From JAGWRI01 sp963728785 (GTDB lineage: Bacteria; Gemmatimonadota; Gemmatimonadetes; Gemmatimonadales; Gemmatimonadaceae), in assembly GCA_963728785.1 (NCBI GenBank), contig CAVSKV010000004.1, positions 62,001 through 126,000 of the forward strand: a stretch of 64,000 nucleotides of DNA, in the 5' to 3' direction. The position numbers and the translations under genes were made by a program. Below are positions 32,236 to 41,246 of the stretch, piece by piece; position 1 is the stretch's first letter, and each line of letters starts with the position of its first letter. Below the pieces are notes generated by a model. It saw only the letters and a program-made list of their open reading frames with translations. It searched no databases and was not told the DNA's origin.

Positions 32236-34176
32236 TCAAATATCCAGATTACTCACGAACCGCGCGTTTGCCTCGATGAACAGCCGTCGCGGCTCGACCT
32301 CGTCGCCCATCAACGTCTGGAACATGCGGTCGGCCTCCACGGCGTCATCGATGCTCACCTTGAGCAGCGTGCGCTTTTCCGGGTCCATCGTCGTGTCGAA
32401 CAACTGGTCGGCGTTCATCTCGCCGAGGCCCTTGTACCGCTGGAGGTTGACCGTTCCCTTGCCCTCGCCGTTGCTGAGGCGCTTGACGAGGTCGTCGCGC
32501 TCCTTCTCGTCGAACGCGTAGTACTCTTCCTTGCCCTTGGCCACGCGGTACAGCGGCGGCTGCGCGATGTAGATGAACCCGGCTTCGATCAACTCGGGCA
32601 TCTGGCGGAAGAAGAAAGTGAGCAGGAGCGTCCGGATATGGGCGCCGTCCACGTCGGCATCGGTCATGATGATGATCTTGTGGTAGCGCGCCGTTTCGAG
32701 CGTGAACTCTTCCTTGATTCCCGCGCCCACTGCGGTGATGATCGTCCGGATCTCCTCGTTGGACAGCACCTTGTCCAAGCGCGCCTTCTCCACGTTGATG
32801 ATCTTGCCGCGCAGCGGCAGGATGGCCTGGAATTCCCGCTTCCGGCCCTGCTTGGCCGAACCGCCGGCCGAGTCTCCCTCGACGAGATAGAGCTCGCAGA
32901 GCGCCGGATCAGTGAGCGAGCAGTCGGCCAGCTTGCCCGGCAGGTTCCCCACGTCGAGCGCCGACTTGCGCCGCGTGAGGTCACGTGCCTTGCGCGCCGC
33001 TTCACGGGCGCGGGCTGCCGACACGGCCTTCTCGATCACGATGTTGGCCGTGCGGGGATGCTCGTCGAGGTAGCTGGCGAGCCATTCGCCCACCGCCGCC
33101 TTCACCGCGCTCTCCACCTCGGAGTTGCCGAGCTTGGTCTTGGTCTGGCCTTCAAACTGGGGTTCGCGCACCTTGACCGAGAGCACCGCGGTCAGGCCCT
33201 CGCGCACGTCCTCACCGGACAACGTGAAGTCCGCTTTCTTCAGGAAATTGCCCTTCTGCGCGTATGAGTTGATGACGCGCGTGAGCGCCGACTTGAACCC
33301 CGTGAGGTGCGTGCCCCCCTCGTGCGTGTTGATGTTGTTCACGAACGAGAACGTGGTGTCGTTGTAACCGTCGTTGTACTGCAGGGCCAGCTCGATCCCG
33401 ATGTCGTCCCTGGTGGTCTCGAGGTACAACACTTCGGGATGCAGGTTCTTACGCGACGCATTGAGGTGCTGCACGAACTCCTTGAGCCCGCCCTTGGCGT
33501 GGAAGGTCTCGTCCCGCTCCTGTCCCGGGCGCTCGTCCTTGAGCGTGATCACCACGTCCTTGTTCAGGAACGACAGCTCGCGCAGCCGCAGCGCGAGGAG
33601 GTCGTAGCGGTAGACGAGTTCGGTGAAGATCTGGGAGTCGGGCTTGAACCACACTACCGTTCCCGTGTCCTTCTTGGGTACGTCGCGCAGCACCTTGAGC
33701 CTGGTCTGCGTGTCGCCACGGTGGAAGTCCATGTAATACTCCTTCCCGTTGCGCTTCACCCACACCTTGAGTTGCTCGCTGAGCGCGTTCACCACCGACA
33801 CACCCACGCCATGCAGGCCGCCCGACACCTTGTACGAATTCTTGTCGAATTTGCCGCCGGCATGCAGCACGGTCATCGCCAGCTCGACCCCGGGAATCTT
33901 CTCGGTCGGATGGATGTCCACCGGGATGCCGCGGCCGTTGTCCACCACCGTCACCGAATTGTCCGCGTGAATCGTGACCGCGATGGCGTCGGCAAACCCC
34001 GCTAACGCTTCGTCAATCGAGTTATCGACGACCTCGTACACCAGGTGATGCAAGCCGCGCTCGGACGTCGAACCGATGTACATGCCGGGGCGCTTGCGTA
34101 CCGCTTCCAGTCCCTTCAATACCTGAATCTGGCCGGCATCGTACTTCGACCCGGTTTGGTCGGCGGATGTGCTCAT
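32236..34176 (-). CDS. gyrB: DNA gyrase subunit B
   Basis: ATPase subunit of DNA gyrase, introduces negative supercoils. The protein is 646 aa, the short form without the proteobacterial insert. GHKL motifs: EVVDNSIDEALAGFAD (Bergerat N box), VTVVDNGRGIPV, and GGLHGVGVSVVNALSE. The Toprim domain carries LVEGDSAGGSAKQGR and ADVDGAHIRTLLLTFF (metal-binding DxD), and the C-terminus has the conserved RYKGLGEMNADQLF. gyrA is not in the window. ATG 34176 begins MSTSADQTGSKYDAGQIQVL. Confidence 0.98.
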   Translation of the reverse strand: MSTSADQTGSKYDAGQIQVLKGLEAVRKRPGMYIGSTSERGLHHLVYEVVDNSIDEALAGFADAIAVTIHADNSVTVVDNGRGIPVDIHPTEKIPGVELAMTVLHAGGKFDKNSYKVSGGLHGVGVSVVNALSEQLKVWVKRNGKEYYMDFHRGDTQTRLKVLRDVPKKDTGTVVWFKPDSQIFTELVYRYDLLALRLRELSFLNKDVVITLKDERPGQERDETFHAKGGLKEFVQHLNASRKNLHPEVLYLETTRDDIGIELALQYNDGYNDTTFSFVNNINTHEGGTHLTGFKSALTRVINSYAQKGNFLKKADFTLSGEDVREGLTAVLSVKVREPQFEGQTKTKLGNSEVESAVKAAVGEWLASYLDEHPRTANIVIEKAVSAARAREAARKARDLTRRKSALDVGNLPGKLADCSLTDPALCELYLVEGDSAGGSAKQGRKREFQAILPLRGKIINVEKARLDKVLSNEEIRTIITAVGAGIKEEFTLETARYHKIIIMTDADVDGAHIRTLLLTFFFRQMPELIEAGFIYIAQPPLYRVAKGKEEYYAFDEKERDDLVKRLSNGEGKGTVNLQRYKGLGEMNADQLFDTTMDPEKRTLLKVSIDDAVEADRMFQTLMGDEVEPRRLFIEANARFVSNLDI

Positions 34177-34313
34177 GAACCCTCGACATGGCGCGAAATT
34201 TCAGCCCGAATAAATCCCGAAACCATCGGCGATCAGCAACCTGGTAAAACTAATCGTTTTCGGGGGTTTTCGCAACACCGGAATCTGCTTTTAAGTCACC
34301 GCCCAGCAATTGC

Positions 34314-34625
34314 TTAGCGCACAAGCCGCCAACGAATGTGCTCGACCTTCTTCGCGGGGGATTTTTCATTGATCGCGCGAAGGAGTTCCGGCTCCATCAT
34401 CGCCAGCTCGTTCATCCACGCATTGGTAGTCACCGCCACCAACAACACGCCCTGGCGATCCACCGAAATTGCCTGGGTGACCTTTGCGATCTCGGTGCCC
34501 ACTATGCCCGCCCAGTTGAGAATCACTCCTGCCTGGTCGAGACGCGCCCTCAGCCCGGATTGCCCCATCACCCCGGGGAGCACCTCGCCAACCCGCGTCG
34601 GCTTGCCGCGCTTGCGCTCACTCAT
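34314..34625 (-). CDS. DciA-like DUF721 protein, helicase-loader candidate
   Basis: A 103-aa protein of the DUF721/DciA family, which loads the replicative helicase DnaB in bacteria that lack DnaC/DnaI. The KH-like core W-A-x-I-V-G-x-E-I-A (ILNWAGIVGTEIAKVTQAIS) followed by GVLLVAVTTNAWMNELAMME matches the family. It overlaps recF (ATGA) and lies 137 bases before gyrB. The recF-DUF721-gyrB order is common in bacteria, which supports the call. Confidence 0.8.
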   Translation of the reverse strand: MSERKRGKPTRVGEVLPGVMGQSGLRARLDQAGVILNWAGIVGTEIAKVTQAISVDRQGVLLVAVTTNAWMNELAMMEPELLRAINEKSPAKKVEHIRWRLVR

Positions 34626-35740
34626 GCCGCCTGCCCCATGCGGATCCTCCCCGCCTCCACTCGCGCACGCTTGAGCCGGGTGAATTCCGGCGGAATATCG
34701 CCCTCGCGCGGTACCGCGAGCACGGTCTGCCCCACGCCGGCATCGGACAGCAACGCCAGAATCCGCGTCGCGCGCCGGGTGTCCAGCTCCGCGAACGGAT
34801 CATCCAGCAGAAGGACTGGTGCCGCATGGCACGCCTCGCGCAGCGTTTCCCACTCGAGCATCCGCAGCGCGATCGCCGCCGATCGCTGCTGGCCCGCCGA
34901 GCCGAAGGTGCGCAGGTCGCGCCCGTCGAGCGTGAGGGCGAGGTCGTCACGGTGAGGGCCCGCCTGTGTCATGCCGCGCCTGAGGTCGAGTCCCAGCCTT
35001 GCTTCCAGTGCCTGGGCGATCGCCAAGGCCGGATCCGCTCCGGCGTCCAGTGCGGTCGCGTAGCGTAACGTGGAGGTGCCACACTCGCCGATCGCCGCGC
35101 ACAGCGACCGGTACTGGACGGCCACTCGGTCCACCCACTCCATGCGCCGGCGCCAGAGCACTCCGCCCGCCTCGGCCAATGGGGCGTCCCACACCGTTAC
35201 GCGAGCGTCGGCCCGCCCCGTGCGCGCGGCGTCGCGCAGCGCCGCGTTCCGCCGAACGAGCGCTCCCCGGTATGTCTGCAGCTCCGTGAGATACGGCCGC
35301 GAGGTGAGCGCGAGCAGGATGTCCAAATAACGGCGCCGCGCCACCGGTGCCCCGGCCACCAGCTCCACGTCGGCCGGCGAGAACATCACCGACGGCAGCG
35401 CGCCGATGGCATCGCTCAGGCGGCCGGCCGCCGCGCCGTCGATGGTCACCCGCTTGCGTCGCGACGCCCGCTCGAATCCCACGGCGATGGTCCGGCCCCC
35501 GCGCACCAGCCCCTCGACGTGGAATCCGGCGGAGCCGAAGCGCACGACGTCGACGTCGCGGGCGCCCCGCATGCTGCGCAGGAACTGCAGGTAGTAGACG
35601 GCCTCGAGCAGGTTCGTCTTGCCCTGACCGTTCTCGCCTATCACGACGAGCCCCTCGTCGGGCAGCGCGAGATCGAGGCGCTCGAAGTTGCGGAAATCGC
35701 GCAGGGCGAGCGACGTGAGGCGGACCGCGGAGGACGTCAC
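34622..35740 (-). CDS. recF: DNA replication and repair protein RecF
   Basis: SMC-like ATPase of RecFOR that loads RecA at ssDNA gaps. The protein is 372 aa. Walker A is GENGQGKTNLLEAV (about 35-48), signature FGSAGQQRSAAIAL, Walker B VLLLDDPFAELD. The GTG start overlaps the end of the enoyl-CoA hydratase gene by GTGA. Its presence alongside NurA-HerA-Mre11-Rad50 means the organism has both a gap-repair loader and a double-strand-break resection system. A dnaA or dnaN gene is not seen upstream, so this is not the usual replication-origin gene cluster. Confidence 0.96.
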   Translation of the reverse strand: MTSSAVRLTSLALRDFRNFERLDLALPDEGLVVIGENGQGKTNLLEAVYYLQFLRSMRGARDVDVVRFGSAGFHVEGLVRGGRTIAVGFERASRRKRVTIDGAAAGRLSDAIGALPSVMFSPADVELVAGAPVARRRYLDILLALTSRPYLTELQTYRGALVRRNAALRDAARTGRADARVTVWDAPLAEAGGVLWRRRMEWVDRVAVQYRSLCAAIGECGTSTLRYATALDAGADPALAIAQALEARLGLDLRRGMTQAGPHRDDLALTLDGRDLRTFGSAGQQRSAAIALRMLEWETLREACHAAPVLLLDDPFAELDTRRATRILALLSDAGVGQTVLAVPREGDIPPEFTRLKRARVEAGRIRMGQAA

Positions 35741-36516
35741 CGCCCGGTGAAACGCGGCGGGCGCTTGTCGAGAAACGCCGCGGTGCCCTCATGCATGTCT
35801 TCGGAGGCGGCGAGCAGCCCGAACTGCTCTGACTCCAGGGCCAGCGCCTCGTCAAGCGGCATGTCGGCGCCGCGGTGCACGACGTCGATGCATCGGGCAA
35901 GCGCGAGGGGCCCGTTGGCGAGCATCTGGCCCAGCATCGCCCGCGCGGCGTCGAGCAGCTGGGCGGCGGGCACCACCGCGTTGGCCAGTCCGATGCGGAA
36001 CGCTTCGGCGGCGTCGATGGTGTCGCCGGTAAGCAGCAATTGGAGCGCACGGCCAGCGCCCACGAGGCGCGGCAGCCGCTGCGTGCCGCCATAACCGGGG
36101 ATGAGGCCGAGCTTGACCTCGGGCTGGCCGAACTTGGCATGCTCGGAAGCGATTCGCACGTGGCAGGCCATGGCCAACTCGCAGCCGCCACCGAGCGCAA
36201 AGCCGTTCACGGCAGCGATGACCGGCTTGCCGAGCTTCTCGATGTGGCGGAAGATCGCGCTGCCCCGCCGGGACAGTCCGTGTGCTTCGAGGGGGCTCTT
36301 CATCTTCAGTTCGGCGATGTCGGCACCGGCCACGAACGCCCGGCCCGCGCCCGTGAGGATGGCGCCGGCGATGTCATCACGCGCCCGGACCTGGTCCACG
36401 GCGCTGCCCAGGGCCGCGATGGTGGCGTCGTTGAGCGCGTTGAGCTTGTCGGGCCGGTTAACCGTGATGGTCGCGATGTGGTTGGCGACGTCGAACAGGA
36501 GCACGGAATCGGACAT
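35737..36516 (-). CDS. Enoyl-CoA hydratase/isomerase-family protein
   Basis: Crotonase-fold enzyme of 259 aa. The oxyanion-hole segments are AFVAGADIAELK (about 61-72) and NGFALGGGCELAMACHVRIAS (about 101-121); the catalytic Glu pair is in GQPEVKLGLIPGYGGTQRLPRLVG (EVKLGLIPG). It is probably a 2,3-trans-enoyl-CoA hydratase of beta-oxidation, but crotonases cover several reactions. ATG 36516 was chosen because MSDSVLLFDVANHIATITVNRP is the family N-terminus. No Shine-Dalgarno is visible on this strand. Overlap with recF indicates cotranscription. Confidence 0.92.
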   Translation of the reverse strand: MSDSVLLFDVANHIATITVNRPDKLNALNDATIAALGSAVDQVRARDDIAGAILTGAGRAFVAGADIAELKMKSPLEAHGLSRRGSAIFRHIEKLGKPVIAAVNGFALGGGCELAMACHVRIASEHAKFGQPEVKLGLIPGYGGTQRLPRLVGAGRALQLLLTGDTIDAAEAFRIGLANAVVPAAQLLDAARAMLGQMLANGPLALARCIDVVHRGADMPLDEALALESEQFGLLAASEDMHEGTAAFLDKRPPRFTGR

Positions 36517-36600
36517 GGCGGGAGGGAAGAGGACGACATCGAATTTAGCACGGCCGGGCCGGCCATGCCGCGCGCTGCGGCGTGGGCGTACATTCCCCGC

Positions 36601-37632
36601 ATGTCGACGTTGGAAGCCGTCCGGTGGGGGGCCGGCCACCGCAGCGTGTGGATTATCGATCAGCGAGCGCTTCCTGAGCGGTTCGTCGAGCGGGAGCTGC
36701 GGACGCTGGATGAGGCATGCGCCGCCATCCGCACGCTGGCCGTGCGCGGCGCGCCGGCCATCGGAATCGCGGCGGCCATGGCGTTCGCCCTGGCGATGGG
36801 CGAGGTCGCGGACGCCGACGCCGCGACCCGCGGCGAGCGGGCCGGTGCCATCGCGGCCGCCCTGCGCGCCACGCGACCGACGGCGGTGAACCTGGGGTGG
36901 GCCGTGGACCGTATGCTCGCCGCGATCTCACGCGGCGCGCCGACAGGCACGGCGCTTCACGCGGCACTGGAGCGCGAGGCGACGGCGATTCTGGAGGAAG
37001 ACCGCGCGATGTGCCGCCGCATCGGTGGCTACGCCCTGTCGCTGTTTCCCGCTGACGCCCGCGTAGCCACGCACTGCAATGCCGGCGCGCTGGCGACGGG
37101 CGGCATCGGCACCGCACTGGCCGGGGTGTACCTGGCGGCAGAACGCGGCGACCGTGTGCGCGTGTTCGTGGACGAAACGCGCCCGCTGCTTCAGGGCAGC
37201 CGCCTCACCGCCTGGGAACTGCAGCGTGCAGGCATCGACGTGGTGCTGATCACGGACGGCGCGGCGGCGTCGGTGATGCGCCGCGGAGAAGTCGATCTGT
37301 GCATCGTCGGGGCTGACCGCATCGCGGCCAACGGCGACGTTGCCAACAAGATCGGCACGTACGCGCTGGCCCTGGCCGCGCGCCACCATGCCATTCCGTT
37401 CTACGTGGCGGCGCCGACGTCCACCTTCGACCCGTCCACACCCACCGGCGACGCCATCGTCATCGAGCAGCGCGATCCCGACGAGGTGCGGCGCGGGTTC
37501 GGCATGGTCACGGCCCCGCCGGCGATTCCGGTGTACAATCCGGCGTTCGACGTCACGCCCGCTGACCTGATCACAGCCATCGTCAGCGATCAGGGCGTGC
37601 ACCGTCCACCCTTCGATTTCCGGACGCCATGA
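36601..37632 (+). CDS. mtnA: Methylthioribose-1-phosphate isomerase
   Basis: Converts 5-methylthioribose-1-phosphate to the ribulose form in the methionine salvage pathway. The protein is 343 aa, family size. The catalytic Cys is in ATHCNAGALATGGIGTAL and the catalytic Asp is in CIVGADRIAANGDVANKIGTY. RGAPAIGIAAAMAFAL forms the sugar-phosphate site. The family also contains eIF2B-like regulators, but these two residues support isomerase function. It starts 84 bases from the divergent hydratase and its stop overlaps glpK (ATGA). No other mtn genes are next to it. Confidence 0.93.
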   Translation: MSTLEAVRWGAGHRSVWIIDQRALPERFVERELRTLDEACAAIRTLAVRGAPAIGIAAAMAFALAMGEVADADAATRGERAGAIAAALRATRPTAVNLGWAVDRMLAAISRGAPTGTALHAALEREATAILEEDRAMCRRIGGYALSLFPADARVATHCNAGALATGGIGTALAGVYLAAERGDRVRVFVDETRPLLQGSRLTAWELQRAGIDVVLITDGAAASVMRRGEVDLCIVGADRIAANGDVANKIGTYALALAARHHAIPFYVAAPTSTFDPSTPTGDAIVIEQRDPDEVRRGFGMVTAPPAIPVYNPAFDVTPADLITAIVSDQGVHRPPFDFRTP

Positions 37633-39119
37633 AGCACGTACTGGCCATCGACGAAGGCACTACCGGCGTGACCTGTCTGGTGATTGCCGCCGACGGACGA
37701 ATTGCGGGTCGGGGTTACCGCGAGATCACCCAACATTTCCCGCAACCCGGATGGGTGGAGCACGACGCGCAGGAATTGCTCGATCGCACGGTCGAGGCGG
37801 GGCGTGAAGCGATCGCCCTGGCCCGCGTGACGCCGGACGCCATCGGCATCACCAATCAACGCGAAACCGTCGTCGTGTGGGAGCGCGCTACCGGCCGGCC
37901 GGTGTACCGTGCCATCGTATGGCAGGACCGCCGTACGGCGGCGCGGTGCGCGGAATTGGCACCGCGCGCGGAATGGATTCGCTCGCGCACGGGGTTGGTG
38001 GTCGATCCGTACTTCTCGGCGACCAAGCTCGAATGGTTGCTCCGCGAGCAGCGGCTGCTCGAGCGCTATCCTGTCGCCGCCCTGGCCGCCGGCACGGTGG
38101 ACAGTTGGCTCATCTGGAAGCTCACCGGCGGGGCGGTGCACGCCACCGATCACACCAACGCGTCGCGCACCATGCTCTACGACATCGATGCGCGCGGCTG
38201 GAGCGACCAGCTGTGCGCGCTGTTCGGTGTGCCACGCGCGTGGCTGCCCGAGGTGCGCCGGTCGAGCGGCGCCTTCGGCGTTGCGCGCAGCGAGTTCTTC
38301 GGCGCCGAGATTCCCGTGCTGGGCGTGGCCGGCGATCAGCAGGCGGCGCTGTTCGGGCAGGGGTGCTGGACCGCGGGGCTGGGCAAGAACACATATGGCA
38401 CGGGGGCCTTCCTGCTCCTGCACGCGGGCACTGTACGGCCTGCCGCGCCTGCCGGCATTCTCACGACGATCGCCTGCGACGCGGCGGGCGGGCCTGCGTA
38501 CGCGCTCGAGGCCTCGATCTTCGTGGCCGGCGCGGCGGTCCAGTGGTTGCGCGACGGCCTCGGCGTGGTTTCGAACGCCGCCGATACAGCGGCCCTGGCT
38601 GCGTCGCTCGAGTCCAATGAGGGCGTGTACTTCGTGCCGGCGCTGGTGGGGTTGGGCGCGCCGGCGTGGGAACCGCATGCGCGCGGCACCGTGTTCGGCC
38701 TCACGCGAGGGACGGGCCGCGCTCACTTCGCGCGGGCCGCCCTCGAAGCGATGGCCTACAGCACGGCCGACGTTGTGGAAAGCATGGTAGAGGTGTCGGG
38801 CACGGCGTTCGACCGGCTGCGGGTGGACGGCGGGGCCACGCAGAACGACTGGCTGATGCAGTTCCAGGCCGATGTGCTGGGGGTGAACGTCGAACGCCCG
38901 AAGAACGTCGAGACGACGGCGTTCGGCGCAGCCGGCCTGGCCGGAATCGCGGCCGGTATATGGCGTGACGCCGGCGCGTTCTACGCCAGCCAGGACGTGA
39001 CGGCGTTCCACCCCGTGAGGGCGGCGGGCGACGTCCAGGCGTGGCGCGCCGGGTGGGCACGCGCGATGCGAGCCGCCGTGTCGTGGGCGCGCGACACCGG
39101 CCCGACCGGGGCCGGTTGA
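37629..39119 (+). CDS. glpK: Glycerol kinase
   Basis: Phosphorylates glycerol to sn-glycerol-3-phosphate. FGGY-fold, 496 aa, normal size. N-terminal LAIDEGTTGVTCLVI (ATP-binding phosphate 1), VVVWERATGRPVYRAIVWQDRRTA (glycerol-binding DRRT), C-terminal AVQWLRDGLG and VDGGATQNDWLMQFQADVLG (adenosine and phosphate 2). GlpK needs a glycerol facilitator or other transport, which is not seen here. The ATGA overlap with mtnA is unusual, since the two pathways are unrelated. Confidence 0.95.
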   Translation: MKHVLAIDEGTTGVTCLVIAADGRIAGRGYREITQHFPQPGWVEHDAQELLDRTVEAGREAIALARVTPDAIGITNQRETVVVWERATGRPVYRAIVWQDRRTAARCAELAPRAEWIRSRTGLVVDPYFSATKLEWLLREQRLLERYPVAALAAGTVDSWLIWKLTGGAVHATDHTNASRTMLYDIDARGWSDQLCALFGVPRAWLPEVRRSSGAFGVARSEFFGAEIPVLGVAGDQQAALFGQGCWTAGLGKNTYGTGAFLLLHAGTVRPAAPAGILTTIACDAAGGPAYALEASIFVAGAAVQWLRDGLGVVSNAADTAALAASLESNEGVYFVPALVGLGAPAWEPHARGTVFGLTRGTGRAHFARAALEAMAYSTADVVESMVEVSGTAFDRLRVDGGATQNDWLMQFQADVLGVNVERPKNVETTAFGAAGLAGIAAGIWRDAGAFYASQDVTAFHPVRAAGDVQAWRAGWARAMRAAVSWARDTGPTGAG

Positions 39120-39436
39120 TGAGAAGCTTTCTTCTCGTGTTCACGCTCTGGGTGAGCCCGGGCGGCCACGCCTCGGGTGATCGCTGGTTCGCGCCCGACA
39201 AGGCGAAGCACTTTCTCGCGTCGGCGGCCATCGAGCTCACGGGATACGCAATGATGCGCGGCATGCGGGCCACGCGGCAGCAGAGTCTGGTGGCGGCGAG
39301 CGTGGCCACGGCCGCGGCGGGCGTCACCAAGGAGTGGATGGACCGTCACGGAGGCGGCGCGTTCTCGCTCAAGGATTTGACGTGGGACGCGATCGGCGGC
39401 ACTGCCGTGGGCGTCGCTTTCCGGCACGGACCATAG
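39119..39436 (+). CDS. DUF2279/YfiM-like exported protein
   Basis: A 105-aa protein with an N-terminal signal or anchor (MRSFLLVFTLWVSPGG). The core DRWFAPDKAKHFLASAAIEL followed by a helix, then AAAGVTKEWMDRHG and FSLKDLTWDAIGGTAVGV, matches the DUF2279/YfiM pattern D-K-x-x-H-F and W-D-x-x-G. A membrane-associated role is probable; function is not known. The ATG shares one base with the glpK stop and it is followed by the CcmF-like gene 4 bases later. Confidence 0.75.
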   Translation: MRSFLLVFTLWVSPGGHASGDRWFAPDKAKHFLASAAIELTGYAMMRGMRATRQQSLVAASVATAAAGVTKEWMDRHGGGAFSLKDLTWDAIGGTAVGVAFRHGP

Positions 39437-39440
39437 GCAC

Positions 39441-40970
39441 GTGATCCTGGTAGGCGAACTCTCGCTCTGGATCGCGCTGCTGATGGCGGCGTGGGGGGCG
39501 GTCGTCTCGTTTGCCGCCGGTGCGCTGGGTCGCGGCGACCTCGCGGCCAGCGGGCGGCGCGCAATCTACGTGTCGTTCGCCGCCCTGGCCCTCGCCACGG
39601 GGGGCGTGCTCGCCGCGCTGCTGGCCCGCGATTTCTCGTTCGCCTATGTGGCATCGCATACCAACCTCGCGCTGCCCCGGGCCTACGCCGTCTCGGCTCT
39701 CTGGAGCGGTCCCGCCGGCGCCATGCTGGTGTGGGCGTTCGTTCTGGCCGCGTGCGCGGGGTGGCTGGCGCGGACCGGCGCGACGCGGGACCGTGCGCCC
39801 AGCCCGTGGACCACCGGCGTCGCGGCGACGCTGCTGGTGTTCGTGCTGCTCGTCGTGTGTCTGCAGGCCAATCCCTATGAGCGCGCACCTTGGCTGGCGC
39901 CAGATGGCCAGGGCCTGGACCCACGGCTGCTGCAGCCGGTCATGGTCCTCCACCGGCCCCTGCTCGTCTTTGGATACGTGGCGCTGAGCGTCCCGTTCGC
40001 GCTCACCATGGGCGGGCTGCTGGCGGGCCGCCTCGACGCCACGTGGGCAGCCTCGTCCCGCCGCTGGGCGCTCACCGGCTGGACGTGCCTGGCCGCCAGC
40101 GTGCTGGTGGGTGCGCGCGGGGCGGCGGCCACGTCGCCAACTGGCGGCTGGAATTGGTCGTTGGACACGGGGGTGGCCGTGGGCGTGTGGGTCGCGGCCA
40201 CGGCGCTGCTTCACACGCTCGCCGCGGCGCCGGCGCACGGACTATTGGTAAAATGGAATAGCACCCTGTCGGCGGTGGTCGCGCTGGGAACGCTGGCCGG
40301 CGCGTCTGCGATCGTGGCGGCCGGTGGCGGGGCCGCGTCCGGCGCCGCGTGGGTGGGTGGCGGTGCGGCATGCGCGGCGGCGGCACTCTGGGTAATCGCG
40401 AGCCGCGCGGCGACGGCTTCCATCGGGCTCTCAGCCGGCGGGCCGCCGCGCCGTCGCACCGGCGGGCGCCTGGCGCACGGCGCGACCGCGGTGCTCGCGG
40501 TCGCTTTCGCGGCAGGGGCCTTTCCGGCGGCGCACGACGTGACGCTCGCCGCGGGACAGGACGCGCAGATCGCCGACCCGTTTGGGCACGTGTGGCGGTT
40601 CTTGAGCCAGGGCATGTCGCGCTATGGCACGGGTGACCGCGATGTGGCGGCGGCATCGCTCGAAGCGTCGCGCGATGGGGCCGGGCGTGGGTTGCTCGTC
40701 GCCGAGCAGTGGCAGTACCGCGACGATCAGGGCGACTCGCTGTCTGCGCCGATCACGCGCGTCGCCGTGCGTACTTCGCCGATGCTCGATGTGCGGGTCG
40801 TGCTGGTCGCCGCGTCGGGTGACCAGGCCCGCGTGCGCATCACGTTTCTGCCGCTGGCCGTCTGGGTATGGATCGGTGGCGCGCTCCTCGTGCTTGGCGG
40901 GGCGCTGGCGCTCTGGCCCCAGGCTACGCCCCTGCGCGGTCAATCGGCGGGCGAGGGCGACGACGCGTGA
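39441..40970 (+). CDS. Shortened CcmF-like cytochrome c biogenesis protein
   Basis: A 509-aa membrane protein with about 12 helices. N- and C-terminal blocks match CcmF: FAYVASHTNLALPRAYAVSA (His73), VMVLHRPLLVFGYVALSVPFA (His171), ATALLHTLA (His258) and the closing LPLAVWVWIGGALLVLGGAL. The tryptophan-rich WWD heme-handling motif, normally W-G-G-x-W-x-W-D-P-V-E, is degenerate here (TGGWNWSLDTGVAVGVWVA at 235-253), with D-P-V-E lost. It is about 130 residues shorter than usual CcmF, mostly in the middle. It may be a divergent lyase or a specialised scaffold. It is followed by a zinc-ribbon membrane protein with GTGA overlap. Confidence 0.7.
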   Translation: MILVGELSLWIALLMAAWGAVVSFAAGALGRGDLAASGRRAIYVSFAALALATGGVLAALLARDFSFAYVASHTNLALPRAYAVSALWSGPAGAMLVWAFVLAACAGWLARTGATRDRAPSPWTTGVAATLLVFVLLVVCLQANPYERAPWLAPDGQGLDPRLLQPVMVLHRPLLVFGYVALSVPFALTMGGLLAGRLDATWAASSRRWALTGWTCLAASVLVGARGAAATSPTGGWNWSLDTGVAVGVWVAATALLHTLAAAPAHGLLVKWNSTLSAVVALGTLAGASAIVAAGGGAASGAAWVGGGAACAAAALWVIASRAATASIGLSAGGPPRRRTGGRLAHGATAVLAVAFAAGAFPAAHDVTLAAGQDAQIADPFGHVWRFLSQGMSRYGTGDRDVAAASLEASRDGAGRGLLVAEQWQYRDDQGDSLSAPITRVAVRTSPMLDVRVVLVAASGDQARVRITFLPLAVWVWIGGALLVLGGALALWPQATPLRGQSAGEGDDA

Positions 40971-41185
40971 GCATCCCGCTGCTCCTCGGCACCCTGTTCG
41001 CGGTCATCGCGTTAGGGGTCGTGCTGTACCCGCTCTTCTTCTATGAAGATGAAGCGATGGATGCGGAACAGCCGACGGCCCACAAGACCGCCGATCCGGC
41101 GTGTCCGGCCTGCGGCGCGGCGCCGCCTGCGGGCGCCCGCTTCTGCTCCAATTGCGGAGCGAAGCTCCCCGGTGGGATGGCCTGA
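40967..41185 (+). CDS. Small membrane protein with zinc ribbon
   Basis: A 72-aa protein: an N-terminal transmembrane helix (IPLLLGTLFAVIALGVVLYPLFF), a short acidic linker and a double CxxC zinc ribbon (CPACGAAPPAGARFCSNCG). The GTG overlaps the stop of the CcmF-like gene. Zinc-ribbon anchors of this type are often found near cytochrome c biogenesis genes in this kind of genome, but a partner role is inference. A very strong terminator follows directly. Confidence 0.72.
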   Translation: MSIPLLLGTLFAVIALGVVLYPLFFYEDEAMDAEQPTAHKTADPACPACGAAPPAGARFCSNCGAKLPGGMA

Positions 41186-41186
41186 C

Positions 41187-41227
41187 GACGAAGCCCCGGC
41201 ACGTCAGCGACGTGCCGGGGCTTCGTC
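41187..41227. terminator. Strong bidirectional terminator hairpin
   Basis: A 19-bp perfect stem (41187-41205 with 41209-41227) and an AGC loop, GC-rich with AAGC/GCTT at its base. It separates the CcmF-like operon from the convergent secreted-protein gene, and the T-poor tail is offset by the long stem. Confidence 0.8.
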
Positions 41228-41246
41228 AACAACAGACCGGCGGTGT

